From NCBI GenBank assembly GCA_963739355.1, contig CAVUAD010000005.1, positions 1-64,000 of the forward strand: DNA of 64,000 bases, in the 5' to 3' direction. The notes under the pieces are model-generated. The model saw nothing but the letters and a program-made list of their open reading frames with translations, had not been told where the DNA came from and searched no databases. Shown here piece by piece: positions 24,102 to 33,186 of this stretch. Every line of letters starts with the position of its first letter. Position 1 is the stretch's first letter. The DNA comes from JAWVFM01 sp963739355. GTDB taxonomy: Bacteria > Actinomycetota > Thermoleophilia > Solirubrobacterales > 70-9. A program made the translations under genes and the position numbers.

Positions 24102-25034
24102 TCAGCGCGAGCCGCGCGCGTAGCCGAGCTCGTCGAGCAGGTCTCCGGCAACGGCCTCGAACTCGGCCACGTCCGCGGGCGACATGTCGTCCTGCCAGCG
24201 GCCGGCGCGGTTGGTCTGGGGCGGCGCCGAGACCAGCGCATGCTGGCGCACGCGCTCCTCGGGGGTGAGGGTCGGGCCGCCCGCGATCTGGAAGTCGCGC
24301 TCCATCTCGCCCATCCGGCCCGAGGCTCCCTGGTGGTAGGTGAGCATCTGCTCCTCGAACGGCAGCTCCAGGAACCGGCTGACGTCTCGAAGCAGCGGCT
24401 CGGGGTCCGCCACCAGCTGCTCGAAGCGAACCTCCATGTAGTGAGGCAGCCGCGCGACCTTGCCGCGCGCGGTCCGGATCTCGTTGACCCACTGCTCCGC
24501 GGCGGCCTGCACGCTGGTCGCGCCCCACTCCACGGACAGCAGCGAGAGCGCGACGTCGCGGCCGTCGCGAATGATGTGCACGAAGCGGGCCTCGGGCAGC
24601 GTGCGCGCGATTCGGCCCATCATCTGCAGGTACTGAGGCGTCTTCTCGCCCCAGCGCGACTTGCCCTGGGCGTCGGCGTAGGTTCCGTAGAAGGCGCGGA
24701 CCACGGCGGTTGCGTCGAGCTTTCCGGCGGCGTAGAGGTGCTCTTCGAGGGACCGCGCGGTGATCTCGAAGTCCGGCCACCGGCGGTGGTTGGTGATCAG
24801 CTCGAGCGCGTTCTCACGCGTGTCGCCGGGCCCCTTCTCGCAGAGCTTGATGAGCTTCGGGATGAAGTGGGTCTCGGGGGGGATGGCCAGCTCTGAGTGC
24901 GCGTCGAGCATCAGCCGCAGGAGCGTGGTCCCCGAGCGGGGAACGCCCACGACGAACGGAGCCGGCGGGGGAGCCGGCCCGGCGATGAGCGCTGCCGCCC
25001 GCCGGCGTATCCCCCTCAAAGGCGACGGAGCCAT
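24102..25034 (-). CDS. Sulfotransferase 1 (PAPS-dependent)
   Basis: The 310-residue protein has both PAPS-binding motifs: the 5'-phosphosulfate loop GVPRSGTTLLRLML (30-43) and the 3'-phosphate motif IIRDGRDVALSLLS. A RWGEKTPQYL segment lies between them. It transfers sulfate from PAPS to an unknown acceptor, likely a carbohydrate, lipid or tyrosyl group. It is divergent from the GT-C gene; their possible ATG codons overlap at 25032-25035, so the GT-C gene probably starts later. It resembles the three sulfotransferases at 31.3-34.1 kb closely, which suggests local duplication. Confidence 0.92.
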   Translation of the reverse strand: MAPSPLRGIRRRAAALIAGPAPPPAPFVVGVPRSGTTLLRLMLDAHSELAIPPETHFIPKLIKLCEKGPGDTRENALELITNHRRWPDFEITARSLEEHLYAAGKLDATAVVRAFYGTYADAQGKSRWGEKTPQYLQMMGRIARTLPEARFVHIIRDGRDVALSLLSVEWGATSVQAAAEQWVNEIRTARGKVARLPHYMEVRFEQLVADPEPLLRDVSRFLELPFEEQMLTYHQGASGRMGEMERDFQIAGGPTLTPEERVRQHALVSAPPQTNRAGRWQDDMSPADVAEFEAVAGDLLDELGYARGSR

Positions 25035-25071
25035 GCGGCTAGTCTTTCAGGTGCGGGGAGGGCCATCGCCC

Positions 25072-26559
25072 GTGAAGGACCTCCTCAGATCGCGAACGGC
25101 ACTGGCCCTGGCGGCGATCGTCGCCGCCGGCGCCGTGGTCCGCTTCGCCACGCTCGGGCACCAGAGCTACGACCACGACGAGGCGGCGACCCTCCTGGTC
25201 CTGCACCCGAACCTGGGCGCGACCTGGCACGCGATCGTCGGGATGGAGCGCAACCCGCCCCTCTACTACTTCCTGGCCTGGCCCTGGACGCGGCTCTTCG
25301 GGACCGGGGAGGCCGGCCTGCGCTCGCTGTCGGCCCTGTTCGGCGTGGTGACGATCCCGGCGGCGTTCTTCTGCGCGCGGGAGCTCGCGGGAAGGCGCGC
25401 CGGCCTGGTCGCGGCGACCCTGGTCGCCCTCAACCCCTACCTCGTGTGGTACTCGCAGGAGGCTCGCAGCTACGCCCTCCTGGTCTGCTTCTCGGCCTGG
25501 GGGCTCTACGCGTTCCTGCGCGCGATGCGCTCGCCCTCCGGCCGCAACCTCGTCCTCTGGGCGCTCGCGTCGGCGCTCGGGCTCGCCTCCCACTACTTCG
25601 CGGCGTTCCTGTTCGCGCCTGAGGCGCTTCTGCTGCTCGCCTTCGGGGCTCCGCGCCGGCGCGTCCTTGCCGCGGTTGGCGCGGCGTTCGCGGCTGGCGC
25701 GGCGCTGGTTCCCCTGGTTCTCGCCCAGGCGGGCAACGGCGGCGGCGAATCGGTCTTCCTGCGGTGGCCGCCGGCGTCGGCCGCCTTCGACGCCGTGCTC
25801 GAGCTGGGGGGCAGCGCCGAGCCTCACGGCCTCGAGGGGACGCCGGGCATCCAGCTCCTGAGGGCACTCGCCCTGGTGCTTGCCGCGCTCCTCCTCCTCG
25901 CGGGCCTCGCGCTCTTCGTCCGCGCGGCGGCGCGGGCGCGCGACCGGCGGCGCTGGATGACGCTCGCGATCACAGCCGCCGGGGCGGGGGCGCCGTTTGC
26001 GATTGCCCTCCTCGGCCCGGACTACGTCGACCCGCGCAACCTCATCGGCTGCGTCGTCCCGCTCCTCGTCGTCGTCTCCGTGGGACTCGCGTCGCTCTCC
26101 GCCCGGCGCCTGGCGCACGGCGCGGCCCTCGGCTGGGCGACCGCCTTCGCCGTGATCGTGGCAGTGGTCTGGGCTAGCCCCGAGATGCAGCGCCCCGACT
26201 GGCGAGCGGTCGCCGCGGCAACCGAGCCGGACCGCGGCGCCACGGTCTTCGTCATCCCGCACAAGGGCCTCTACGCCCTCGCCCACTACCTCGACGCGCA
26301 CCGCTTCACGACGCATGCGTACCGGGACGGGCTCCTGATCAGCCACATCGACGTCGTCGACGGAGACAGCCCGATCGCCAGGCCCCATGGCTTCCGCCCG
26401 GGCAGCTCTGAGGCCGTCGACGGGTCACTCAACGTCGACCGCTTCACCTCGCGCCACCCGATCGAGGTGCGCCCCGGCGAGGTCGACGGCACCCATGTCC
26501 TCGACACCAGGTCCGACGTGCTCGTCGAGGGACCGCCGCCCGCCAACGGGCCCTCCTGA
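25072..26559 (+). CDS. GT-C fold glycosyltransferase (GT39/GT83-like)
   Basis: The roughly 495-residue polytopic protein has about ten hydrophobic segments and the acidic first-loop motif (YDHDEAAT) of dolichyl/polyprenyl-phosphate-sugar-dependent transferases. PPLYYFLAWPWTRLFG and NPYLVWYSQEARSYALL are typical conserved loops. The C-terminal 90 residues form a soluble extracytoplasmic domain. GTG at 25072 is preferred because GGGGAGG lies at 25055-25061; GTG 25051 and ATG 25033 are in-frame alternatives. It would move a sugar from a lipid carrier onto a surface molecule at the outer face of the membrane. Confidence 0.87.
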   Translation: MKDLLRSRTALALAAIVAAGAVVRFATLGHQSYDHDEAATLLVLHPNLGATWHAIVGMERNPPLYYFLAWPWTRLFGTGEAGLRSLSALFGVVTIPAAFFCARELAGRRAGLVAATLVALNPYLVWYSQEARSYALLVCFSAWGLYAFLRAMRSPSGRNLVLWALASALGLASHYFAAFLFAPEALLLLAFGAPRRRVLAAVGAAFAAGAALVPLVLAQAGNGGGESVFLRWPPASAAFDAVLELGGSAEPHGLEGTPGIQLLRALALVLAALLLLAGLALFVRAAARARDRRRWMTLAITAAGAGAPFAIALLGPDYVDPRNLIGCVVPLLVVVSVGLASLSARRLAHGAALGWATAFAVIVAVVWASPEMQRPDWRAVAAATEPDRGATVFVIPHKGLYALAHYLDAHRFTTHAYRDGLLISHIDVVDGDSPIARPHGFRPGSSEAVDGSLNVDRFTSRHPIEVRPGEVDGTHVLDTRSDVLVEGPPPANGPS

Positions 26560-26595
26560 CGGGCCGGGGCGTCCAGCTTCTACTCTTCCCGGCCG

Positions 26596-27696
26596 ATGCG
26601 GCTGGGCGTCTGCAGCTACTGGCACAACCGCGGGCAGGCCATCGTCGGCCGCCAGCTTCGCTCTGCCCTAGACACACTCGGCCACGAGACCTTCGTCCTC
26701 GCGCGCCCCTCGAAGCTCACCTCGGCGCGCCCCGCGCTCATCGAGCACGACGACATCTGGGACCAGGAGGGCGTCACCGACGCCTCCCACTACCTGATCC
26801 CCGCCGCCGAGATGGAGTCCTGGGCCCGGGACAACCGCCTCGAAGCCGTCTTCTTCGACCAGAACTACCAGTTCGGCGAGATCCAGGGGCTGCGCGAGAT
26901 GGGGGTCCGGACGATCGGGCGCTTCGTCTGGGAGACGTTCGCGGAGGAGCACGTCGAGGGGGCCGCGGCCGCGTTCGACGTCATCTACTCGATGATCGCC
27001 TGCGAGCGCGAGCGTTACGCGACGCTGGGAATCGAGAGTCCCATGGTTCGCTGGGGCTGCCATCCGGAGCTGATCGAGGCGGGGGACCGGTTCCGCGCCG
27101 AACGCGAGGCCGCGGGACGCAACGGCGACGTCGTGACCTTCTACTTCCCGGGCGGCTACATGGGCTCCCGCAAGCCGCTCAAGCCATGCCTCGAGGCGTT
27201 CCACGCGGCCACGGGCGAGAACCTGCGGCTGCTCGTCAAGGCGCAGGTGGATGCCCGGCAGAACATGGTCAAGAAGATGGCTGAGCGGGACGAGCGCCTC
27301 GAGCTGATCATCGACGACATGCCGACCGAGGCCCATCAGCGCCTGTTCGCCAACGCGGACGTGAGTCTCGCTCCGAGCAGGTGGGAGGGGCTGGGCCTCC
27401 ACCTCTTCGAGGCGACCGCCTTCGGGGTTCCCCAGATCGTCAACGACAACCCGCCGATGAACGAGGTCGTGCGCGACGGCGAGAACGGCCTTCTGGTCAG
27501 GGGAATCGAGCGCGATGAGCCGGCCGATTCGGGCATCCCGGCGTTCGATCCGGACATCGGACAGCTCACCGACGCGATCGAGCGCCTGGCCGACCCCGGG
27601 CTGCGCGGCCGTCTGGCCCAGGGCACGATCGAGGCGCAGCGCCGTCTGAGCTGGGACAACACGATCGAGGACCTGCGGGCGCTGCTCGGCGCCTAG
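26596..27696 (+). CDS. GT4-like (GT-B fold) glycosyltransferase
   Basis: The 366-residue cytoplasmic protein has a GT-B layout. The N-terminal acceptor domain begins MRLGVCSYWHNRGQ. The C-terminal donor domain has FYFPGGYMGSRKPLKPCLEAF, then ADVSLAPSRWEGLGLHLFEATAFGVPQI, whose E..GL..FEA pattern corresponds to the nucleotide-sugar E-x7-E motif of GT4 enzymes, and later NPPMNEVVRDGENGLLV. It lies 36 bp behind the GT-C gene and 25 bp before the first family-2-like gene, consistent with one operon. Confidence 0.88.
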   Translation: MRLGVCSYWHNRGQAIVGRQLRSALDTLGHETFVLARPSKLTSARPALIEHDDIWDQEGVTDASHYLIPAAEMESWARDNRLEAVFFDQNYQFGEIQGLREMGVRTIGRFVWETFAEEHVEGAAAAFDVIYSMIACERERYATLGIESPMVRWGCHPELIEAGDRFRAEREAAGRNGDVVTFYFPGGYMGSRKPLKPCLEAFHAATGENLRLLVKAQVDARQNMVKKMAERDERLELIIDDMPTEAHQRLFANADVSLAPSRWEGLGLHLFEATAFGVPQIVNDNPPMNEVVRDGENGLLVRGIERDEPADSGIPAFDPDIGQLTDAIERLADPGLRGRLAQGTIEAQRRLSWDNTIEDLRALLGA

Positions 27697-27721
27697 GGGT
27701 CCCGCATATCCTCATCCAGGC

Positions 27722-28912
27722 ATGACCGACGGGAGGCCCAAGGTCGTCATGGCCCTGAAGGTCCGTGACGAGGAGGACGTGCTCGAGCACAACCTTCGCT
27801 ACCACCGCGCCCAGGGCGTGGACTTCTTCATGGTCACCGACAACGCGTCGACCGATCGCACGCCCGAGATCCTCAGCCGCTGGGTCGACGCGGGCCTCGC
27901 CAGGGTCTTCCACGAGCCCGGCGACGACCTGGCCACCAACGGGCACACGTGGGTGACGCGAATGGCGCGGGTGGCCGCGACCGAGCATGGCGCCGACTGG
28001 GTGGTCCACGGCGACGCCGACGAGTTCTGGTGGCCGCTCGAGGGCTCGATCAAGGACTCGCTGGCGGCGATCCCGCCCGAGTACGGCACGGTGGTCGCGC
28101 CGCGAACCGAGTTCCTCGCCCGCCCCGACGGCCCGGGGGAGTTCTACGACCGGCTCACGGTGCGGAGCACGCGCTCGCTCCTGCGCCCGAAGGTCGCCCA
28201 CCGCGCGTACCCGGATGTTTTCGTGCTGCACGAGGGGCAGCACGACGTGACCGTCGGCGAGAACCTGGCCGACGCGTGGAGCCGCGCTCGCCCGCCGGGC
28301 CGCCCGGTCCTGCGGGCCGCGCGGGAAGATCGGCGCGGCGTCGACGACCGTCTCGCCTGGGCGCCGGTGTTCCCGCTCGTCATCTTCCACTTCCCGCTGC
28401 GCTCCCTCGCCCAGTACCGGCTGCGGGTCGAGGTGCTGCTCGCGAACCCCTCGTTCGCCGGCGACGAGGTGCGCGAGCGGATCCAGGCCGCGCTCGCCGA
28501 GGACCACCTCGAGGAGTTCTACGCGCAGCTGATCAAGGAGGACACCGATGTCGAGGCGCGCCTGCGGTCCGGCGAGCTCACCCGCGACGAGCGCCTGAGC
28601 AGGTACATGCAGCGCGTCGGCACGCCACCCCTCGAGCAGACGGACCCCGTCGCCGCGGAAGCCAACGGGGCGCTCGAGAAAGAGCGCGCCCAGGTGGAGC
28701 TCGACGCGATGTACGTGCTTGCGCGGTCGAGCCGGATGCTGATGATCCGCCAGGACCTCTCGGCGCTGGAGCGCCGCGCCCGGCGTCGCGCCCGCCGGCG
28801 GGAGCGACGGATGCGCTGGCGGATCGACAAGCGGCTTCGCCGCTGGCTGGGCGCGCGCCTGGGCCGTGGCCCCGCAACGAAGGACGACGCGGCGAGCAGC
28901 GCCGGCGACTGA
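27722..28912 (+). CDS. Family-2/GT92-like glycosyltransferase
   Basis: The 396-residue protein has an N-terminal nucleotide-sugar transferase domain. It opens VVMALKVRDEEDVLEHNLRYH, has VTDNASTDRT, then VVHGDADEFWWPLEGS with the DxD metal motif. HFPLRSLAQYRLRVE near residue 225 is shared with its downstream paralogue. The C-terminal 60 residues are extremely basic (runs of RR) and may contact the membrane or nucleic acid-like polyanions. A soluble inverting or retaining mechanism cannot be decided. Confidence 0.87.
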   Translation: MTDGRPKVVMALKVRDEEDVLEHNLRYHRAQGVDFFMVTDNASTDRTPEILSRWVDAGLARVFHEPGDDLATNGHTWVTRMARVAATEHGADWVVHGDADEFWWPLEGSIKDSLAAIPPEYGTVVAPRTEFLARPDGPGEFYDRLTVRSTRSLLRPKVAHRAYPDVFVLHEGQHDVTVGENLADAWSRARPPGRPVLRAAREDRRGVDDRLAWAPVFPLVIFHFPLRSLAQYRLRVEVLLANPSFAGDEVRERIQAALAEDHLEEFYAQLIKEDTDVEARLRSGELTRDERLSRYMQRVGTPPLEQTDPVAAEANGALEKERAQVELDAMYVLARSSRMLMIRQDLSALERRARRRARRRERRMRWRIDKRLRRWLGARLGRGPATKDDAASSAGD

Positions 28913-28988
28913 GCGCCCGCACGCGCCGCACGCGCCGAATCCGTGGCGGCCGGACCTCTCAAGCCGTCGCTTTATCCTGTCCCGCCCC

Positions 28989-31322
28989 ATGTCCGACTCC
29001 TCGCTCAGGATCGTCATGGCCCTCAAGGTTCGCGACGAGGAGGATGTGCTCGAGCACAACCTCCGCTTCCACCGCGCCCAGGGCGTCGACCACTTCATCG
29101 TCACCGACAACGCGTCGGTCGACGGCACGCCGGCGATCCTCGAGCGCTGGGAGGAGGCGGGCCTGGCGAGCGTCATCCACGAGCCGAACGACGACATGGC
29201 GGTCCGCGGCCACGAGTGGGTGACCCGGATGGCGCGCGAGGCCGTCACCGAGCACGGCGCCGACTGGGTCGTCCACGGCGACGCCGACGAGTTCTGGTGG
29301 CCCGTCGAGGGGTCGCTGCGGGACGCACTCGAGTCGATTCCCCCCGAGTACGGCGTCGTCATCGGCCCGCGGTCGGAGTTCGCGGCGCCGCCCGACGGCG
29401 ACACGCCGTTCTACGAACGTCAGACGATCCGCGAGGCCCGTTCGACCCTGCGTCCGAAGGTGGCGCACCGTGGCTACCCGGACGTCCTGGTCCTGCATCG
29501 CGGGCAGCACGAGGTGACGATCGGCGCCGACCTCGAGGACGCCTGGCAGCACGTGCGGCCTCCGGGACGGGCCGTGACCCGAACGGTTCGCGAGGAGGGC
29601 GGCGAGACGGCGGAGGAGCGGCTCGCCTGGGCGCCGACCTTCCCGCTTCACATCCTGCACTTCCCGCTGCGCTCGCTCGCCCAGTACCGCCGGCGGGTCG
29701 AGCTGCTCCTGAGCGATTCGTCGATGGGCACGCCCGGCATGCGCGAGCGCCTCTCGATCGCGCTGGAGGACGACCGGCTGGGCGAGCTCTACGCGGAGCT
29801 CTGCGAGGACGAGGGCTCGATCGAGAGCGGCCTCGCCTCGGGGCGCCTGGTGCGCGACGAGCGCCTGCGCTCGTTCATGGCGGCGCTGCCGGCTGATCCA
29901 CTGGCCGCCGGCGTTCTCGCGGCGGCTCCGCCCGAGGACGCGGCCGCCGCCCGGCAGCAGCTGGAGCTCGACGCGATGCACGTCCTCAGCCGCACCGACC
30001 GGATGCTGATGATCCGCAACGAGCAGATGCGGGCCCGGGTCCGGACCCTCGAGCGCAAGGCGCGGCGGCCGGCCGACACGAGGCGCCCGGGCCGCTGGCG
30101 GGGCGAGGACACCCGCATCGTCATGGCGATCGCCGTCCGCGGTCCCGGCGACTCCCTCGAGCACAACCTCCGCTACCACCGCGCCCAGGGCGTCGACTTC
30201 TTCATCGTTGCGGGAGAGGGCGGCGAGACGGCCGCGACGGTCCAGCGGTGGGCCGCCGCGGGCCTCGCCCGGCTGATCGGCGCGCCCGTCGTGGACGGCG
30301 ACCTCCTGACCCGCATGGCGCGGGAGGCCGTGATCGAGGACGGGGCCGACTGGGTCGTGCACGCCGACGCCGACGAGTTCTGGTGGCCCCTGGACGGCTC
30401 CATCAAGGAGGCGCTCGCGGGTATCCCGCCGGAGTACGGCGCCGTGCTCGCGCCCCGAGCCGAGTTCCTGGCTGCCCCGGACGGCGACGGCGAGTTCTAC
30501 GAGCGCCTGACGGTGCGCACGTCCCGGTCGCTCCTGCGCCCCAAGATCGCCCACCGGGCGTATGCCGACGTCGTTGCGCTCGGCGCCGGCGGGCACGATT
30601 TCACGGTCGGCGAGGATCTCGACGACGCGCGTGTGCTGGCACGGCCGAAGGAGGCCCCGCTCCTGCACGGCCTGCGGCCGCGCGGCGAGGACAAGACCCG
30701 CGACCGGCTGATCTGGTCGCCCGACTTCCCCCTGCGCGTCTTCCAGTTCCCGCTCCGCTCCTTCGCGCAGTTCGAGGCCGGTGCGGGCGAGCTGCTCGAC
30801 CGCTCGGAGCCCGGAAAGGGCAGTGGAGCGAAGGCGCGGCTGCAGAAGGCCTTCGCCGCCGGGCGGCTGGAGGACGCGTTCGGCGAAGTCGCGAGCGAGA
30901 CGATCGAGCGGAAGATCGAGAAGGGCGTTCTGGTGCGCGACGAGCGCCTGCGGAGCTTCATGGAGCGGGTCGGCGATCCGCTGAGCGCCGACTCCGGCAG
31001 CCTCGGCGGGGTCTGGGAGCACCCGGACGACGACGATCTGGAGGCGGAGCGGACGCAGCTCGAGTTCGACGCGATGTACCTGCTTGGACGGGCCGACCGC
31101 GACCTCGCGATCAACGACCTGCGCGCCGGCGAGGTGATCGCCCGGCTCCGGCGGCGGAACACCGAGCTCCGCAAGCGCGGCGACCGGCTGCGCGGGAAGG
31201 TGGTCAAGCTTCGGGGCGACATCAAGACCCTTCAGCGCCGCCGGCTGCGTCATCGGGTTGGCATCCTGGTCCTCGGTGCGCGCCGCCGGCTGCGCCGCCT
31301 GCGCCGGAGCGTGCGCGGATGA
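28989..31322 (+). CDS. Tandem-domain glycosyltransferase with a degenerate second copy
   Basis: The 777-residue protein contains two copies of the domain seen in the preceding gene. Copy 1 (about 1-370) is intact: VMALKVRDEEDVLEHN, VTDNASVDGT, GDADEFWWPVEGS. Copy 2 (about 375-730) keeps EHNLRYHRAQGVDFFIV, HADADEFWWPLDGS and the RSLLRPKIAHRAY block, but the TDNAS nucleotide loop is replaced (AGEGGETAATVQ) and the following helix is shortened. The second domain may bind without catalysis or use another donor. The ATG at 28989 is chosen because homology starts there. The basic C-terminus resembles that of the paralogue. Confidence 0.88.
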   Translation: MSDSSLRIVMALKVRDEEDVLEHNLRFHRAQGVDHFIVTDNASVDGTPAILERWEEAGLASVIHEPNDDMAVRGHEWVTRMAREAVTEHGADWVVHGDADEFWWPVEGSLRDALESIPPEYGVVIGPRSEFAAPPDGDTPFYERQTIREARSTLRPKVAHRGYPDVLVLHRGQHEVTIGADLEDAWQHVRPPGRAVTRTVREEGGETAEERLAWAPTFPLHILHFPLRSLAQYRRRVELLLSDSSMGTPGMRERLSIALEDDRLGELYAELCEDEGSIESGLASGRLVRDERLRSFMAALPADPLAAGVLAAAPPEDAAAARQQLELDAMHVLSRTDRMLMIRNEQMRARVRTLERKARRPADTRRPGRWRGEDTRIVMAIAVRGPGDSLEHNLRYHRAQGVDFFIVAGEGGETAATVQRWAAAGLARLIGAPVVDGDLLTRMAREAVIEDGADWVVHADADEFWWPLDGSIKEALAGIPPEYGAVLAPRAEFLAAPDGDGEFYERLTVRTSRSLLRPKIAHRAYADVVALGAGGHDFTVGEDLDDARVLARPKEAPLLHGLRPRGEDKTRDRLIWSPDFPLRVFQFPLRSFAQFEAGAGELLDRSEPGKGSGAKARLQKAFAAGRLEDAFGEVASETIERKIEKGVLVRDERLRSFMERVGDPLSADSGSLGGVWEHPDDDDLEAERTQLEFDAMYLLGRADRDLAINDLRAGEVIARLRRRNTELRKRGDRLRGKVVKLRGDIKTLQRRRLRHRVGILVLGARRRLRRLRRSVRG

Positions 31323-32281
31323 GCCCGCAGCGCGGAGCGATCGCACGAGTCAGGGAACGCCTGACCGGCGGGCCGCCCGCGGCGGCCGCGGGGCCGCCCG
31401 CTCCGTTCGTCGTCGGGGTGGGCCGCTCGGGCACGACGCTCCTGCGCCTGATGCTCGACTCGCACCCGCGGATGACGATCCCGCCCGAGACCCACTTCGT
31501 GCCCGACCTGATCGAGGCCGCCGGCGCCCGGAAGGCCACGCCCGAGAGCGTCGTGAAGGCGATCGTGTCGGCCAAGCAGAGCGGCTGGGAGGAGTCGGGG
31601 GTGGAGGAGCAGGACCTCCTCGAGCGCCTGCGGACGCTGCGGCCGCTCGACGCGGCGGGCTCGCTGCGTGCCTTCTACGACCTCTACGCCGCCCGCCACG
31701 GCAAGCCACGGTGGGGCGACAAGACGCCGATCTACGTCACGGCGATCGGCGCCATCGCACCGGCCCTGCCAGAGGCGCGGTTCATCCACATGATCCGCGA
31801 CGGCCGCGACGTCGCGCTCTCCACGAACAAGCGGCTGGTGGAGCTGCGCAACTCGAAGCCGGTGCCCATCGAGAAGATGGCGAGGCGCTGGCGCGACCGC
31901 ATCCTGTCGGCGCGCGAGGTGCCGGTGGAGCCGGGGCGCTACCTCGAGCTGCGCTACGAGGACCTGGTCCTCGACACCGAGCCCAGCCTCCACCGCGTCT
32001 GCGAGCTCATCGAGCTCGAGTTCGACGCGGTGATGCTGACCTACCACGAGCGGGCCGGCGACCGCCTTCAGGAGATGAACCGCGACCACGACCGCAGCGG
32101 CGGCCGCCGCGGCGCCCTCTCGGGCGAGGAGCGGATGAAGGCCCACGCGCTGACGACCGCGCCGCCGCAGGCGGACCGCACGGACGTGTGGAAGACCGAC
32201 ATGAGCGCCGCCGACTGCGCCGCGTTCGAGTCCGTGGCTGGCGAGCTCCTGGCCGAGCTCGGCTACGAGACCGGATCATGA
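31319..32281 (+). CDS. Sulfotransferase 2 (PAPS-dependent)
   Basis: The 320-residue enzyme has the PAPS 5' loop VGVGRSGTTLLRLML (from about 32), THFVPDLIEA, RWGDKTPIYV and the 3'-phosphate motif MIRDGRDVALST. ELRYEDLVLDTEPSLHRVCE is the conserved mid-C-terminal block. The start overlaps the preceding glycosyltransferase stop as ATGA, tying sulfation to glycosylation by translational coupling. The start is fixed by this overlap and by alignment with the two following paralogues. Confidence 0.92.
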   Translation: MSPQRGAIARVRERLTGGPPAAAAGPPAPFVVGVGRSGTTLLRLMLDSHPRMTIPPETHFVPDLIEAAGARKATPESVVKAIVSAKQSGWEESGVEEQDLLERLRTLRPLDAAGSLRAFYDLYAARHGKPRWGDKTPIYVTAIGAIAPALPEARFIHMIRDGRDVALSTNKRLVELRNSKPVPIEKMARRWRDRILSAREVPVEPGRYLELRYEDLVLDTEPSLHRVCELIELEFDAVMLTYHERAGDRLQEMNRDHDRSGGRRGALSGEERMKAHALTTAPPQADRTDVWKTDMSAADCAAFESVAGELLAELGYETGS

Positions 32282-33186
32282 GCGCCGCCGAGTCCGGCGC
32301 GGGCCAGGCGCCGGCGCCGTTCATCGTGGGCATGACCCGGTCGGGGACGACGCTCCTGCGCCTGATGCTCGACGCGCATCCGGAGCTGGCGATCCCGCCC
32401 GAGACCCACTTCCTTCCCGAGGTGATCGCGGCTTTCAAGAAGGGCCGCACGGAGCCCGAGCAGGTCATCGAGGTGATGAAGGAGAATCGGCGCTGGCCGG
32501 ACTTCGACATCGCTCCCGAGGTGATGCTCGAGCGGCTGCGCGCGGCGGCCCCGCTCGAGGAGCCGGGCGACGCGATCCGCGCCTTCTACCGCCTCTACGC
32601 GGAGCGCGAGGGCAAGCCGCGGTGGGGCGACAAGACCCCGGGATACGCCACGAAGATGCGGAGGATCTGGCGGGCCCTGCCCGAGGCGCGCTTCGTCCAC
32701 ATGATCCGCGACGGCCGCGACGTCGCCGTCTCCCTGGAGCGCCGGAGCTCCGGGCTCTCCACGAAGGAGGTCGCGAACCGCTGGAGCCACCGGATCCGCA
32801 AGACCCGCGGGCTCGCGAAGATCCTGCCGCACTACGCCGAGATTCGCTACGAGGACCTCGTCACCGACCCCGAGGGTGTGCTGCGCAAGGTCAGCGCCTT
32901 CGTCGAGCTCGACTACGACCCGGCGATGCTCTCCTACCACGAGCGCTCGCAGGAGCGGCTCCGCGAGCTCGAGCGCCCGCTCCGGGCCGAGGAGGGCAAG
33001 CGGGGACTCACCGCCGAGTCGCGCCTGGAGGCGCACGCGATGACCGCCGAGCCGCCGCGGCCCGACCGCGTCGGGGCCTGGCGCGAGGAGCTCAGCCCGG
33101 AGAACATCGCGATCTTCGAGAAGCGTGCCGGGGGCCTGCTCGAGGAGCTTGGCTATGATCGCGCGCCCTCTCAGGGGGGCGAATGA
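32278..33186 (+). CDS. Sulfotransferase 3 (PAPS-dependent)
   Basis: The 302-residue paralogue begins nearly at the PAPS loop (FIVGMTRSGTTLLRLML, from 15), with THFLPEVIAAF, RWGDKTPGYATKM and MIRDGRDVAVSLERR. Compared with sulfotransferase 2 it lacks the basic N-terminal extension. Its ATG overlaps the preceding stop (ATGA). The closest relative in the window appears to be sulfotransferase 4, judged by the shared RWGDKTPGY segment. Confidence 0.92.
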   Translation: MSAAESGAGQAPAPFIVGMTRSGTTLLRLMLDAHPELAIPPETHFLPEVIAAFKKGRTEPEQVIEVMKENRRWPDFDIAPEVMLERLRAAAPLEEPGDAIRAFYRLYAEREGKPRWGDKTPGYATKMRRIWRALPEARFVHMIRDGRDVAVSLERRSSGLSTKEVANRWSHRIRKTRGLAKILPHYAEIRYEDLVTDPEGVLRKVSAFVELDYDPAMLSYHERSQERLRELERPLRAEEGKRGLTAESRLEAHAMTAEPPRPDRVGAWREELSPENIAIFEKRAGGLLEELGYDRAPSQGGE

